From a virus, in the IMG/VR virus record IMGVR_UViG_3300037264_000195, positions 1 to 20,064 of that record: DNA of 20,064 bases; one strand, written 5' to 3'. This document shows, in pieces, positions 1 to 7,139 of this stretch (its first letter is position 1; every line of letters begins with the position of its first letter). The notes under the pieces were generated by a model. The model was given only the letters and a program-made list of their open reading frames with translations, ran no database searches and was not told the DNA's origin. A program made the translations under genes and the position numbers.

Positions 1-480
1 ATCAGCGTATTCGGTTCCGCCACCAGCAGCAGCATAATCTCCATTAGTATCTGTTAAACGAACTGCTAGAGGTTTACTGTTTGCATAGCTAAATACAGTA
101 GCTTGTCCTGCGACAACTCGTACTCTAACTGCCTCATTAGCCTCATCCATAACTGTTATACCAGAAGTTGTTTCTAGAGCAGTTAATAGACCTCTACGTT
201 GGGTCATTGCAAATGCGCCCGCGTCGTTATCGTCCACTAAATCTCTAGTAGACCTATAAGTACCGCCAGCTGGAGTAAATGACGTAGACCCTGGCGAGAA
301 GCCAGCATCGTCTGTCATGTTTGTTCCGCCAGCGCCGCCGGTTACACGTAGCGCACCAGACAAATCTGTTGATAAAGCTACTTGATTCCCCTCAGAATAA
401 CTTGGTCCTGCTGTAGTAGCAACGGCAGGAAGAACTCCAAGGTTGGTCCCTAATGGAGCAGAGGTATTGTTTGTCTTAGT
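1..480 (-). repeat. Second copy of a composite module (VLPAVAT + TYRSTRDLVDD + NPLAVRLTD)
   Basis: In reading order this segment encodes GVLPAVAT and STDLSGALRVTGG (about 480-310), GGTYRSTRDLVDD and AFAMTQRR (about 295-125), then KPLAVRLTDTNGDY and GGGTEYAD (100-1). The same order appears at about 2440-1610, where the middle unit is present twice. The copy is cut by the window edge, so the composite period may continue to the left. Confidence 0.8.
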
Positions 481-3400
481 TCCAGAGAAGATTAAGACGC
501 CACTGGTTCCACGGACTCGATCCCATGTAGTACCATTAAAGATATATTGATTAGCACTTGTGGGTATTGTAACCTTGGTTACCGAGATCCCATCGGAACT
601 AATATTTCCAATATCTACAAGTGAGCCTGTAGTACTAGCTAAAAATGTTCCTTGAATGCCACGTGTCGAGAACCAAGCATTTACCCTGTCGCCATCAGAA
701 ACGTTAGGTGGAGCGATAGAAGAAGCATACCCGCCGATCTTAACTGGATTGCCTATATCTACATCATCATGAGCTGTATCACCTTGCACAGCATTATTGT
801 TGACTCCAGAAACTAGTAATCTACTTTGGTCTGTAGCTATAACTACTCTTTGTGTTCCTGCATCAACATTCCCGGCATTTACCGAAGTAGTAGTTCCAAC
901 TATTTGAGCTAGATTAAAGGCTTGATTAGCTGGGAAAGTTCCTATATTAACAGTTCCATCAACTGTAATTGAATTTCCATTATCCCAAATACCAGCAACC
1001 CCAGAAGTCACAAAGACTCCAGTGCCTGCATTAGCTGTAACAGTTGGAGTATTTCCAATATTTACATCGAGTCGCCCACCAACAAGACTAGTTGGGAATT
1101 GTCCAGATTGAGCAATATGATAGAAAGCCGAACCATCTGAAGCTCTTATAGCAACAGGAGTCCCAACAGGAGCATCGATTGTAAGTGAACCAGCATTATC
1201 TGTTACAGGGAATGCAGCTGCTGCTGTAACTGTAGCTTGAAGATTTGCGGGTGTTCCTTGAGAGACTACCAGAGAAGCATTAGTTACGTTTGTATTTAAT
1301 GTTCCTGTCCCAGCATTAGCTGTAACTACACCACTTATTAATATTTGTGGCTGGTTTGAAGCAAGGACTGCTCTTATAGTTCCAGCATCGGCATTACCTA
1401 TATTTACACTTGTAGCAATCCCGGCTACTTGAGCCATATTAAATGGTTGGTTACTAGGGAAAGTCCCAACATTAACAGACCAGGTTCCAGATTGAGTAAC
1501 TACAAGAGCATCTCTAGCTACTGTTAAAGTTCTTATATCTAGATTACCTGGGACTGTTAGAACATCTACTTGTAGGTCTCCAGAGGAATCTGTAGTTATA
1601 GCTCTTACGTTTGAACCATCATGGCCAAGCGCGACTGTGCCAGTTGGCGTCCCCTGAGCAGCTCCATCTGCATATTGTGTTCCTCCGCCTGCTGTTACAT
1701 AATCTCCAGCTGTATCTGTAAGTCTAACTGCTAGAGGGTTGCTATTGGCAAAATCTAGGACTGTGGCCTTTATAGCAGAAGAAACACCATCTACAATAGC
1801 TCCATCACTAGCAGATCCACCAACTAATGTTACTCGTACTGCTTCCTTACCTTCGTCTACAACTGTAACTCCTGAAACGGTTTCTAAAACAGCAAGCATT
1901 CCACGCCGCTGGGTCATTGCGAAGGCCCCGGCGTCTGCATCGTCTACTAGGTCTCTTGTAGAACGATAAGTACCTCCTATTGGAGTGAATGATGTAACTG
2001 CTACAGTAAATGCAGCATCGTCTGTCATTGCTGTGCCACCAGAACCAGCACCAGCTATAATATTTACTCTTAGTGCCCCATTTACTTCATCCATTGCCGA
2101 CATACCAGACATAGTTTCTATGGCTGTTATTAGGCTGCGCTTTTGCGTCATAGCAAAGGCCCCGGCATCATTATCATCAACTAGGTCTCTTGTTGATTTA
2201 TAAGTTCCACCTACGGGAGTTAATGCTGTGGAACCTACGCTAAATGCTGAATCATCTGTAATAGAAGTTCCACCAGCTGCACCACCAGTAATACGTAGAG
2301 CACCACTTAGATCTGTAGATAGACCTACAAGCCTACCTTCTACTAGAGAAGGTCCTGAAGCTGTAGCAATAGCTGGGAGGACTCCAATATTTATTCCGCC
2401 AGGAACTTCTGTATTGCTTGCTCGATTACCTGAGAAGACTAGGACTGGATCAAAAATAGTACTATTAGTAAATCTTACGGGTAGATAATCTCCTGCTGCA
2501 GGCGAAACTGGAGTTACATCGAATACTCCTGTTCCAGCATTAGCTGTCACAGTTCCAGATACTGGCACTGCAGACTGATCAGAAGAAATAGCTACTGAGA
2601 TCGAGTTCGCCATTGTCTGCTGACCTTCATTGGGCAGCGAAACAATGTCTACATTGCCTATATTATTATCGCCAGCAGGCAATGCGGCAATAACATCAAC
2701 TTGCATTTCAGATCCTGAAATAGCATTGTCAATTATTTCTACGGCATTCTTAATAGATGTTGCAGTTGTTTCTAGAGCTAATGCAGATGTGTTTAGATTT
2801 GTTCCAGCATTAGCTGTAACTGTAGGGGTATTCCCTACACTAACATCTAGACGGCCGCTGATTAATGCAGCAGGAAGCTGACCAGAAAGAGTAGGAATAA
2901 TAAACGCTGATCCATCTGATTGTCTTACTGCTACTGGTGTTCCTACAGGAGCATCTACAGTAAGTGATCCAGCATTATCAGTTACAGGAAATGCAGAGGC
3001 TGCAGTAACTGTAGCTTGTAAACTAGTTGGAGTAGATTGTGTAACTACTAATGAAGTATTACTTACAGTAGCAATAACATTTCCAGAAACTGTAACTGTA
3101 GGTTGATTGCCAATATTAACTGTTCCATCAACCGTAATTGAGTTACCATTATCCCAGATTCCAGTTACACCAGAGGTTACTATTGTGCCCTGATTGGTTG
3201 CTATAACTACTCTTTGGGTCCCAGTGTCTGTATTACCAGCACCAACAGAAGCTGCTACTCCTGCAATTTGACTAAGGTTAACAGCAGGAGTGTTTGTAAT
3301 ATTGGCATTAACATTCCCAGAAACTATTACTGTTGGAGTATTTCCAATGTTGACATCTAACCGTCCAGACACCAAAGAGGTTGGGAATTGACCTGAGTGA

Positions 3401-4974
3401 GCAATATGATAAAAGGCTGAACCATCGGATGCTCTAACAGCTACAGGCGTTCCAACTGGAGCATCTATTGTGAGTGAACCTGCATTATCACTTACTGGGA
3501 ATACTTGGCCAGCTGCAGGTGTAACTGTGGTTTGTAAACTTGCTGGAGTAGCCTGAGTTACAATTAATGAAGTATTGGTAACTGTTGCATTAACGTTGCC
3601 AGACACTATTACCGTTGGAGAATTGCCCACATTAATATCTAAACGATTATTTACTAATGAAGCTGGGAATTGTCCTGATTGAGCAAGATTATATAGACTT
3701 GAGCCATCAGATCCTCTTACTGGAAGAGGTGTGTTTGTCGGCGCATCAACTGTTAAAGAACTAGAGTTATCAGTTACAGGGAACGCTGCTGCTGCAGTTA
3801 CTGTAGCTTGTAAACTAGAAGGTGTTGATTGTATAACTGTGAAAGATCCAGTTCCAGCATTAGCTGTTACAACGCCACTTACTAATACCTGTGGCTGATT
3901 GGATGCTAAGACTACTCTTTGAGTTCCGGCATCAGAATTGCCAACTCCTACACTTGTAGCAGTACCAGTTACCTGAGCTAGGTTAACTGATTGATTGGCT
4001 GGAACTGAGGTAACAGATACACTTGGACTATTACCAACATTAACATCTAGTCGCCCAGATATCAAAGAAGTTGGCAATTGTCCAGACATGGTTGGTAGGA
4101 AAAAAGCACTACCATCTGAAAGTCTAGTTGCCACAGGAGTTCCAACTGGTGCATCAACTGTAAGCGAACCAGCGTTATCAGTTACTGGAAATGCAGAAGC
4201 TGCAGTGACTGTAGCCTGTAAACTTGCTGGAGTAGATTGTGTAACTACTAGAGAGGAGTTAGTTACAGTAGCATTGACGTTGCCTGATACAGTAACTGTA
4301 GGCTGATTACCTATATTAACCGTGCCGTCAACTGTGATCGAGTTACCGTTGTCCCAAATTCCTGCCACACCAGAAGTTACAAAGATACCAGTTCCTGCAT
4401 TGACAGTGACTGTACCGTCAACCGTAATTGAATTGCCACCATCATAGATAGAAGTTACGCCACTGACAGTTACTAATGGCTGGTTTGAAGCAAGAACTAC
4501 TCGTTGAGTACCAGTATCGGCATTCCCTGTATTTACAGATGTAGCAGTACCTGCAACTTGAGCAATATTAAATGGCTCATTATCTGGAAATGAACTAATT
4601 GCAACAGTACCTGAGATAGGCTGTGTAACACCAGAGCCATCTACTGCTAATCTGCCGCTAGCAGTAGTTAGGAAAGAAGTTCCGTCTGATAGTCTAGCTG
4701 CAACAGGAGATGTTACAGCTGCATCTATTGTTATAGAAGATCCGGCATCATCAATACTAAAGATTACGCCAGAGGTAACTACTCTGGTTACTAGTCCTAG
4801 GTCATTAGCAGAAGGAGCTGCATCTTTAACTCTGGCTATTTCTGTTAATCCGGCACCAGCTAGAACTACTCTTGGTCGTTTACGTAGTAGAGGAGGACTA
4901 CCATAGGTAAGCCCTTCCTCATCCATAACATCTCCGCCCGTGCCGCTATTAAGTACTGTATAATCTTCTGCCAT
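1..4974 (-). CDS. Giant repetitive virion protein, likely fibre or surface structural protein (C-terminus beyond window)
   Basis: The minus-strand frame from ATG at 4974 stays open for 1658 codons and runs off the left edge, so the C-terminus is missing. Residues 1-60 are non-repetitive, with a basic patch (LLRKRPRV), and may anchor the protein to the virion. The rest is rich in T, V, G, S, N and A with almost no Cys or Trp, as expected for stacked beta-strands. It is built from recurring modules: an AFPVTDN/VDAPVGTPVA/SGQLP/GRLDVN unit (five copies), an AQVAGTATSV/GTQRVVLASNQ unit (five), a GGTYRSTRDLVDD/AFAMTQRR unit (three), a VLPAVAT/STDLSGALRVTGG unit (two) and a NPLAVRLTDTAGDY unit (two). 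Similar repeats occur in phage tail or head-fibre proteins; receptor binding is an inference. It starts two bases after the stop of the 128-residue gene, with no clear Shine-Dalgarno, so translation is probably coupled. Adhesin-like surface display is an alternative. Confidence 0.85.
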   Translation of the reverse strand, partial: MAEDYTVLNSGTGGDVMDEEGLTYGSPPLLRKRPRVVLAGAGLTEIARVKDAAPSANDLGLVTRVVTSGVIFSIDDAGSSITIDAAVTSPVAARLSDGTSFLTTASGRLAVDGSGVTQPISGTVAISSFPDNEPFNIAQVAGTATSVNTGNADTGTQRVVLASNQPLVTVSGVTSIYDGGNSITVDGTVTVNAGTGIFVTSGVAGIWDNGNSITVDGTVNIGNQPTVTVSGNVNATVTNSSLVVTQSTPASLQATVTAASAFPVTDNAGSLTVDAPVGTPVATRLSDGSAFFLPTMSGQLPTSLISGRLDVNVGNSPSVSVTSVPANQSVNLAQVTGTATSVGVGNSDAGTQRVVLASNQPQVLVSGVVTANAGTGSFTVIQSTPSSLQATVTAAAAFPVTDNSSSLTVDAPTNTPLPVRGSDGSSLYNLAQSGQFPASLVNNRLDINVGNSPTVIVSGNVNATVTNTSLIVTQATPASLQTTVTPAAGQVFPVSDNAGSLTIDAPVGTPVAVRASDGSAFYHIAHSGQFPTSLVSGRLDVNIGNTPTVIVSGNVNANITNTPAVNLSQIAGVAASVGAGNTDTGTQRVVIATNQGTIVTSGVTGIWDNGNSITVDGTVNIGNQPTVTVSGNVIATVSNTSLVVTQSTPTSLQATVTAASAFPVTDNAGSLTVDAPVGTPVAVRQSDGSAFIIPTLSGQLPAALISGRLDVSVGNTPTVTANAGTNLNTSALALETTATSIKNAVEIIDNAISGSEMQVDVIAALPAGDNNIGNVDIVSLPNEGQQTMANSISVAISSDQSAVPVSGTVTANAGTGVFDVTPVSPAAGDYLPVRFTNSTIFDPVLVFSGNRASNTEVPGGINIGVLPAIATASGPSLVEGRLVGLSTDLSGALRITGGAAGGTSITDDSAFSVGSTALTPVGGTYKSTRDLVDDNDAGAFAMTQKRSLITAIETMSGMSAMDEVNGALRVNIIAGAGSGGTAMTDDAAFTVAVTSFTPIGGTYRSTRDLVDDADAGAFAMTQRRGMLAVLETVSGVTVVDEGKEAVRVTLVGGSASDGAIVDGVSSAIKATVLDFANSNPLAVRLTDTAGDYVTAGGGTQYADGAAQGTPTGTVALGHDGSNVRAITTDSSGDLQVDVLTVPGNLDIRTLTVARDALVVTQSGTWSVNVGTFPSNQPFNMAQVAGIATSVNIGNADAGTIRAVLASNQPQILISGVVTANAGTGTLNTNVTNASLVVSQGTPANLQATVTAAAAFPVTDNAGSLTIDAPVGTPVAIRASDGSAFYHIAQSGQFPTSLVGGRLDVNIGNTPTVTANAGTGVFVTSGVAGIWDNGNSITVDGTVNIGTFPANQAFNLAQIVGTTTSVNAGNVDAGTQRVVIATDQSRLLVSGVNNNAVQGDTAHDDVDIGNPVKIGGYASSIAPPNVSDGDRVNAWFSTRGIQGTFLASTTGSLVDIGNISSDGISVTKVTIPTSANQYIFNGTTWDRVRGTSGVLIFSGTKTNNTSAPLGTNLGVLPAVATTAGPSYSEGNQVALSTDLSGALRVTGGAGGTNMTDDAGFSPGSTSFTPAGGTYRSTRDLVDDNDAGAFAMTQRRGLLTALETTSGITVMDEANEAVRVRVVAGQATVFSYANSKPLAVRLTDTNGDYAAAGGGTEYAD
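1030..4260 (-). repeat. Five dispersed copies of the AFPVTDN...GRLDVN protein module
   Basis: Module of about 60 residues in the giant repeat protein. Approximate copies: 4030-4210, 3610-3810, 3335-3540, 2830-3020 and 1050-1230. Each carries SLQATVT, AFPVTDN (or VFPVSDN), a LT(V/I)DAP strand, an SDGS turn, SGQ(L/F)P and RLD(V/I)N. The most similar stretches, 2941-3180 and 4141-4380, are exactly 1200 bases apart. Copies are close in protein sequence but visibly diverged at third codon positions. Confidence 0.85.
1610..2440 (-). repeat. First copy of the composite module, with the middle unit duplicated
   Basis: In reading order: GVLPAIAT and STDLSGALRITGG (about 2440-2260); GGTYKSTRDLVDD with AFAMTQKR (about 2230-2060); GGTYRSTRDLVDD with AFAMTQRR (about 2000-1830); then NPLAVRLTDTAGDY and GGGTQYADGA (about 1760-1610). 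The two middle units are adjacent and in frame, which fits a local tandem duplication relative to the copy at 1-480. Confidence 0.8.
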
Positions 4975-4976
4975 AG

Positions 4977-5363
4977 TTATGCTGCCGTAACCGACAAATC
5001 ACCTGCTAGGAACTTAGCTTGCTGGCCAGATAGTAGAGTTATAGGAGAAGTTATTGCTCCATGATATAGAAGATTTCCGCCAGAAGAAGCATCTAGGATA
5101 CCCATATGGGTAATAGTTCCCCATCCAGCAGTTGCAACCGGGAACGTTATATCAGTTGTATTAGTAGATAGACCATTACTTGGAGCATTCCAAGTACTAG
5201 CCATTCTTACATAACTACCACCAGAGACTTCTGTGCCAGTATTGGCATCAGTAGGGTTAGCAGTATATAGAGCTACGTATACAGTAGTTATAGTAGTCCA
5301 GGCTTGTCCCCTAAGGGTAATATTTATTACTTTATCTTCTAAGTAATCAGAAGCGTTAGCCAA
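4977..5363 (-). CDS. Small virion protein resembling the phage tail-fibre-like (Gp80-type) family
   Basis: This 128-residue protein has the layout of a small beta-sandwich family common in phage tail or fibre regions: a short N-terminal helix (SDYLEDKVINITL), a YVALYTANPTD strand and turn, an EVSGGSYVR turn, a DITFPVATAGWGTITHMGILDA region, and a C-terminal strand ending AKFLAGDLSVT. Family assignment is from memory of these motifs. The start is TTG at 5363: the codon before it in frame is a TGA stop, and GAGG (5373-5376) lies nine bases upstream. A nearby ATG at 5367 opens only a three-codon out-of-frame ORF. It lies 31 bases after the Ig-like gene and two bases before the giant repeat gene, suggesting these products act together at the virion surface. 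Confidence 0.78.
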   Translation of the reverse strand: MANASDYLEDKVINITLRGQAWTTITTVYVALYTANPTDANTGTEVSGGSYVRMASTWNAPSNGLSTNTTDITFPVATAGWGTITHMGILDASSGGNLLYHGAITSPITLLSGQQAKFLAGDLSVTAA

Positions 5364-5394
5364 TCATATCAACCTCTTTACATAATATTATATG

Positions 5395-6498
5395 TTATAT
5401 GTCTAATATTACTTGCTTACCATTAACGGTAATATTCTTATATATCTTCCTTGTTGGAAGTAGTCCTTCGTCGCCATTAACAGGATATGCAGTTATAGTT
5501 ATCTTATCTGATGCTACGGTGCTGGCATTTACATTCTTATTAAAGTTAATTAATATTCTAGATGTATCTAGAGGCATCTGTGTAGATGTATCTTTAGGAG
5601 ATACAGAAGTTATAGCAAATATACTTGGAACGACTGCAGAAGTAGCTACCCCAGATATATCTCCTATTATTGATGTAGATGTAGTAGTTGGAAGAGTTTG
5701 TATTGATCCAGAAGCTGTTTCAAATTCCCAAACAACATTACCTAAGAATAAAGTTGGTTTCCTAACTACTACAGAGAAAGTATCTCCTACAGAGAAAGTT
5801 CCACTTAGAAATCTAGTAGAGATACCCTGTTCTAATACAATAGACCTAGATGCAGAGCTATTAATTGGACCGTGGATTAATAGAGGATAACTATTCCTCC
5901 ACCATTCAAATTTAGCTGTTCCTGGCGGTCCAGCAGTAGTTACTTTAACTTTGTAAGTATCTTCTAAAACACTATCTTTATAAGGACCTCTAAATTCTAT
6001 TTCTCCAGTTCCTAGATTAGGACCCTTTAGGGTATCAAATACTGATCTAGTAGTTACACCAGTCTTTAGTAAGTCTACTAAATTTTCATCACCAGTTATA
6101 TATACTTTATATTTAGTGATTGGAGAAAGTCTTTGTGATGGAGTAAATATAGCCTTGTGTCTAAACGTTGTCCCTATACCTGAGAAATCAAATCCACTAT
6201 AGACTCCATAATCTCCAGCATTGATCTTCTCAAAGGAAAAAGTTCCTTTAACTAGACCTCTAAGTCCAGGAGACATAATTTGATCCTGTGTTGAAGACTG
6301 ACTAGTCTGTGGAAGATGTAGGCTATATTCTGGACCTATTACAGAATCTGTATCTGGACCTTCTACGAATAGAGATGCTTTAATAGATTCTTCATCTATC
6401 TCTCTATCAAATAGAATCCATATTTGATCAGTTACAATTATACCTATAGCATTAGATCCTGGATGTGTTGCAGTAATTATTGAAGATAAATCAGCCAT
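5395..6498 (-). CDS. Virion protein with Ig-like (SbsA/Big_5-type) domains, last domain apparently short
   Basis: The 367-residue product has three beta domains by eye. Residues 8-136 look like an SbsA/Big_5-type Ig fold (ATHPGSNAIG, WILFDREIDEES, FTPSQRLSPITKYKVYI). Residues 165-262 resemble a beta domain frequent in phage structural proteins (TYKVKVTTAGPPGTAKFEWW, then GISTRFLSGTFSVGDTFSV). Residues 293-367 start a second Ig fold (ITSVSPKDTSTQMPLDTS, ILINFNKNVNAST) but stop at VNGKQVILDI, before the usual closing strands. Neither other frame continues beyond the stop. The gene starts at ATG 6498, three bases after the preceding stop and without a clear Shine-Dalgarno, so it is probably translated by coupling. 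Its role is likely virion decoration or adhesion; no catalytic motif is seen. Confidence 0.75.
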   Translation of the reverse strand: MADLSSIITATHPGSNAIGIIVTDQIWILFDREIDEESIKASLFVEGPDTDSVIGPEYSLHLPQTSQSSTQDQIMSPGLRGLVKGTFSFEKINAGDYGVYSGFDFSGIGTTFRHKAIFTPSQRLSPITKYKVYITGDENLVDLLKTGVTTRSVFDTLKGPNLGTGEIEFRGPYKDSVLEDTYKVKVTTAGPPGTAKFEWWRNSYPLLIHGPINSSASRSIVLEQGISTRFLSGTFSVGDTFSVVVRKPTLFLGNVVWEFETASGSIQTLPTTTSTSIIGDISGVATSAVVPSIFAITSVSPKDTSTQMPLDTSRILINFNKNVNASTVASDKITITAYPVNGDEGLLPTRKIYKNITVNGKQVILDI

Positions 6499-6501
6499 TA
6501 A

Positions 6502-7065
6502 TTAATTAATTGGAACACCAACCTTTATTTTATAAACCTCTGTATCTGTAACTTCTGATACAAATGGATCCTTCTCTAGAGCCATAGGAATCTCTAATGA
6601 TAGCCCTTTCTTCAGAGACTGTTGAACACTAGTTTCTATATTAGATATTTTCTCCTGTAGAAAAGATAAAATACTCTTACGCTTTTTACCTTTTGCTTCT
6701 AATTCTAGCATATTACGGATAAATCGTAAGTCTGTAGAATCAGTAATCATTTCCTTGACTTGCTTAGGTGATTTATTAAGAACTTGTTGAGGAGTGTCTG
6801 GCGTTATAATCTCTTGAATACTCTTAGAAGGTGTCTCAATAGGGATTGGAACAGACTGAATACTTCTGACTAATTCATCAATATCTTTATCTATTTCGAT
6901 CTGGCCATATCTAGCACCCATTATTACTTGTCTCTTCTCGGCTGGCATTAAATGGTCCCATATAATATCCATAGGACCAGGATCATTAGCAGTAAGCTGG
7001 AACCTCCCGACAAGTCCCCAAAATGGAACTCTATCAGGATCTGATAACTTAATAGATATCTGCAT
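6502..7065 (-). CDS. Conserved-looking phage structural-region protein, function unknown
   Basis: The 187-residue protein has no function I can assign. Residues 1-60 look compact and mixed alpha/beta (PFWGLVGRFQLT, MDIIWDHLMPAEKRQVIMG). Residues 70-105 are Pro/Ser/Thr-rich and probably flexible. Residues 108-145 form a charged helical segment (STDLRFIRNMLELEAKGKKRKSILSFLQEKI without the break would be one helix pair), followed by a possible coiled coil. The start ATG at 7065 is well supported: AGGAG at 7072-7076 lies six bases upstream. It is the first gene after the major capsid gene, separated from it by a 74-base gap holding a strong stem-loop, and it ends three bases before the Ig-like gene. 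A head-tail connector or head-completion role is possible from position only. Confidence 0.65.
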   Translation of the reverse strand: MQISIKLSDPDRVPFWGLVGRFQLTANDPGPMDIIWDHLMPAEKRQVIMGARYGQIEIDKDIDELVRSIQSVPIPIETPSKSIQEIITPDTPQQVLNKSPKQVKEMITDSTDLRFIRNMLELEAKGKKRKSILSFLQEKISNIETSVQQSLKKGLSLEIPMALEKDPFVSEVTDTEVYKIKVGVPIN

Positions 7066-7087
7066 TATTAACTCCTGTGTTAGATAG

Positions 7088-7121
7088 ACTAGCTCCTTAG
7101 ATTATAACCTAAGAAGCTAGT
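7088..7121 (-). promoter_or_regulatory. Stem-loop between the major capsid gene and the next gene
   Basis: In minus-strand RNA, ACUAGCUUCUUAG pairs with CUAAGGAGCUAGU to give a 13-bp stem with one G-U pair and an eight-base loop (GUUAUAAU). It lies 18 bases after the capsid stop and 22 bases before the next ATG. No U-tract follows, so a classical intrinsic terminator is unlikely. A partial terminator, an RNA-processing site or a 3'-end stabiliser that raises capsid mRNA over downstream mRNA all fit. Confidence 0.65.
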
Positions 7122-7139
7122 TAAGTAGTGGACTGGGGA

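Larger units (their letters stand above)
840..4570 (-). repeat. Five dispersed copies of the AQVAGTATSV...GTQRVVLASNQ protein module
   Basis: Roughly 30-residue unit of the giant repeat protein at about 4480-4570, 3895-3985, 3195-3285, 1360-1445 and 840-930. Consensus features are N(L/I/M)AQ(V/I)xG, SVxxGNxDxGT and a strand RxV(L/I)A(S/T)(N/D)Q. It alternates with the AFPVTDN unit, giving a beads-on-a-string order that looks built by duplication and reshuffling. Confidence 0.8.

Noticed and set aside
1739-4306. Plus-strand open frames at 1739-1969, 1985-2203, 2228-2488, 2630-2881 and 3995-4306
   Set aside because: They lie antisense to one continuous 1658-codon minus-strand frame with coherent repeats, and they mirror its repeat modules. 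They are shadows.
840-4570. CRISPR array or diversity-generating retroelement template/variable repeats
   Set aside because: Repeats are in-frame protein modules of unequal spacing with silent-site divergence, not short exact repeats with spacers. No reverse transcriptase or Cas gene is visible.
5399-5890. Plus-strand frame of 163 codons
   Set aside because: Antisense to the Ig-like gene, whose frame shows recognisable domains; the plus-strand product has no family features.
7088-7121. Classical intrinsic terminator
   Set aside because: The stem is strong, but the sequence after it on the transcript is CTATCTAACAC, with no U-tract.
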